Origin: Gammaproteobacteria bacterium
GTDB taxonomy: Bacteria; Pseudomonadota; Gammaproteobacteria; Xanthomonadales; Marinicellaceae
Assembly: GCA_030432115.1 (NCBI GenBank)
Contig: JAUIHY010000002.1
Span: forward strand, 1 to 39,913
Reading direction: 5' to 3'
DNA length: 39,913 nt
The notes below the pieces were generated by a model. It saw only the letters and a list, made by a program, of their open reading frames with translations. It made no database searches and had not been told where the DNA came from. The translations under genes and the position numbers were made by a program. Shown here piece after piece: positions 38,039 through 39,913 of this stretch (positions are counted from its first letter, which is position 1; each line of letters begins with the position of its first letter).

Positions 38039-39913
38039 TTAATTTTCAAATCCATCTTCAAAAATCAAATCATCATCAAGATTAATAAGGAAATAATCCA
38101 TGGTCGCGGCCATGATGTCGTTGCGTTTTTGTGCTGAAACAATGGTCTCAAATGGGAACCCCAGGTGTATGACTTTATATACACCTGTATCAACATAGGT
38201 GCAGGCAAATTCACTGCCCACATACTGCATGCAATGGCTTGCTTGACCTTGAGCCTGTAATTCATCGGGGTATTCCACTTGATAGCTGTGTTGTGACCCG
38301 TCATCGAATTGTATGTTATTGATGCCAGCGTAAGGAGAGCCTGACAGGCCATTGGCCTCATAAGTACCCGCATCATCTGACCAGTAAGCGGTCATCAGGG
38401 TGTTGTTGTAGAAGTTTTGATCCGACGCTGTTCCCAAGTTATCCAAATCCCAAGCGATTTCCGCACCTGAAATAAACAATTGGCCACCTTGTTTTAAATA
38501 CTGACTGATGAGCGCTTGTTCGGTGCTTGATAAAGTCGTGCCTTGGCTGGACTCTTCTCCCAAAATCCAAAGGACTGCATTGTAATCATTCAATGTCACA
38601 GCACCCGATTCAACCGCTTCATTGCTGCTGGAATCGAAGGCCACCACAGCATCCGTTAATGCATCACCGTGCTCAATCACATAATCAAAGCGGTTCATTT
38701 GCCGCACATACATGCGGTCAACAAAACCACCGATGTCAGCGATGTTTTCCGAAATCAATTGTCCTGAATTCAAACGATCAAAACCATTGACCACCAGTAC
38801 TTTATCTTGGCCATAGGGCATCCGAACACCCAAAACCTCTGAATCCAAGGATAAGCCGCCTGCATTTTTGCCTTTGATTTTGATGTATTGGCTTTGGCCA
38901 GGTTGTAAACCGTGAAAACTGTGATTTAGTCCGCTCACTTCAGTGCCGTTGTCAAAGTTTCTACCATCATCAGAACGGTAAATCACATAACTGCTTGCAG
39001 CATCGCCCAATACACCATTGTTGTCTGTGGGTGATGCATGCCAAGAGACCTTTAAAGTCTGGTTGTTTTGACTTGCCGCAATTAATTGCTCAGGTGGTTC
39101 AGGTAACAGGTGTGCTGTGGTGCCATCACGTTGGGCAAAATATTTCACAATACCTTGGTAAACTGCACGCGCAGCGAGCTTTCTGAATTGTGGGTGGCGC
39201 AGGGCGTCGGCATCCTCTTGGTTGGAGTGAAAGGCCAATTCAATCAGAACCGAAGGCATTTCATCATTGTGGTTTGGGTTCACTTCACCAAAATAAGCCG
39301 AACGTAGGCCGCGGTCTTGCCAATTGTTATCCCATGCCGCTTGGATGTCGTTGATGATTTCATTGTGGATGGCACTTTGCAATTCGGAAGAACCTGCCAC
39401 TGCTTGGGTGTCATCATAAGTACCATCAGGTGGATTTGAAGAATAAATATAGGTATTGGTGCCGCGTGCGGTTTCTGGACCTGCGTTGGAATGCCAAGAA
39501 ACGTACAAAGCATCTTCGCCATTGTAATATTCCCAGTCGGCAAATCGTGAACGGGCAGATACATCGCCATTACCATAAACAGAACTGCTGGCCCCTTGGT
39601 ATTGTACCCAAGGTCTGGCACCTTCTTCCCAGCGTGGGTGGCCACTGACCACATCATGATAATTGCCACGGACATCGCCCATGCCGCCACCCAAACGCAC
39701 AGCATCGGCCGAAACCGTGGTGCCAGCTTCGTTAGAATGATTACTTAAGCGAATGTGGTGATCACCACCTGCAGTAAAATAAAACACACCCAAATGGTTC
39801 CACAAATACCGATGTTTTTGTTGGTTAACTGTAAACACAGTATCAATGCCACCGTGCCTGATGGTGTATTTGGCATCGCTGGGTCGGTTGCCATTACCTG
39901 AATAAGAAACATA
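38039..39913 (-). CDS. Secreted N-acetylmuramoyl-L-alanine amidase, 5' end outside window
   Basis: The frame stays open to the window edge (first visible residues YVSYSGNGNRPSD), so this is the C-terminal 624 residues of a longer protein; the GTG at 39838 is internal. Order from the edge: a golvesin C-terminal-like beta domain (about 1-74, ending VSADAVRLGGG); Amidase_3 segments with SWHSNAG (zinc His141) and VLIELAFHSN (catalytic Glu225); an FN3-like domain (about 268-370); a roughly 240-residue domain with LWILGEESSQG and QYLKQGGQLFISGAEIAWD; and an acidic tail LDDDLIFEDGFEN. The first zinc motif (GHGG type) is not seen and should lie upstream of the golvesin domain. The role is cleavage of cell-wall peptide from MurNAc, probably outside the cell. 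Confidence 0.85.
   Translation of the reverse strand, partial: YVSYSGNGNRPSDAKYTIRHGGIDTVFTVNQQKHRYLWNHLGVFYFTAGGDHHIRLSNHSNEAGTTVSADAVRLGGGMGDVRGNYHDVVSGHPRWEEGARPWVQYQGASSSVYGNGDVSARSRFADWEYYNGEDALYVSWHSNAGPETARGTNTYIYSSNPPDGTYDDTQAVAGSSELQSAIHNEIINDIQAAWDNNWQDRGLRSAYFGEVNPNHNDEMPSVLIELAFHSNQEDADALRHPQFRKLAARAVYQGIVKYFAQRDGTTAHLLPEPPEQLIAASQNNQTLKVSWHASPTDNNGVLGDAASSYVIYRSDDGRNFDNGTEVSGLNHSFHGLQPGQSQYIKIKGKNAGGLSLDSEVLGVRMPYGQDKVLVVNGFDRLNSGQLISENIADIGGFVDRMYVRQMNRFDYVIEHGDALTDAVVAFDSSSNEAVESGAVTLNDYNAVLWILGEESSQGTTLSSTEQALISQYLKQGGQLFISGAEIAWDLDNLGTASDQNFYNNTLMTAYWSDDAGTYEANGLSGSPYAGINNIQFDDGSQHSYQVEYPDELQAQGQASHCMQYVGSEFACTYVDTGVYKVIHLGFPFETIVSAQKRNDIMAATMDYFLINLDDDLIFEDGFEN

Overview
The window is a gammaproteobacterial chromosome segment built around the tufB-rpoBC-str-S10-spc-alpha cluster. 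From the first tRNA (4522) to rplQ (35854) about 31 kb runs on one strand with small gaps: tRNA-Tyr, tRNA-Gly, tRNA-Thr, tuf copy 1, tRNA-Trp, secE-nusG, rplKAJL, rpoBC, rpsLG-fusA-tuf copy 2, S10 genes (rpsJ to rpsQ), spc genes (rplN to secY) and alpha genes (rpsM to rplQ). The gammaproteobacterial assignment rests on E. coli-like lengths and motifs (RpoC zinc cysteines and NADFDGD at E. coli numbering, a large SI3-like insertion in RpoC, three-TM SecE, 101-residue zinc-free S14), two tuf genes and the L1 and L10 leader signatures. Base composition is moderately AT-rich and Leu is written mostly as TTG. Class II DAHP synthase, absence of rpmJ after secY and a secreted amidase ending in IFEDGFEN suggest a lineage near Xanthomonadales/Marinicella rather than enterics; that placement is a low-confidence guess.

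Left flank (1-4380): a small unknown secreted protein; htpX (membrane zinc protease, minus strand) divergent from typA/bipA; then btuF (periplasmic cobalamin-binding protein, minus strand), convergent with typA so that the typA terminator hairpin is also the end of the btuF coding sequence.

Core (4477-35903): a stable-RNA-type promoter with a GC-rich discriminator starts the tRNA-tuf unit. Visible control points are an L1 operator before rplK, an L10 leader before rplJ, a hairpin between rplL and rpoB, a good sigma70 promoter before rpsL, an intrinsic terminator just before rpsJ, and a terminator plus new promoter and structured leader between secY and rpsM. The genes together supply translation elongation factors, most ribosomal proteins, RNA polymerase core subunits, NusG and the SecYE translocon.

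Right flank (35904-39913): a 265-bp spacer with a 30-bp near-perfect palindrome, dsbB overlapping a class II DAHP synthase gene, and a convergent, window-truncated N-acetylmuramoyl-L-alanine amidase with golvesin-like, FN3-like and C-terminal domains.

I saw no CRISPR array, insertion sequence, prophage, toxin-antitoxin or recognisable defence system. The window is mostly conserved housekeeping DNA; the less ordinary points are the tuf conversion tract, the palindrome over the dsbB promoter region, the amidase architecture and its C-terminal tail.
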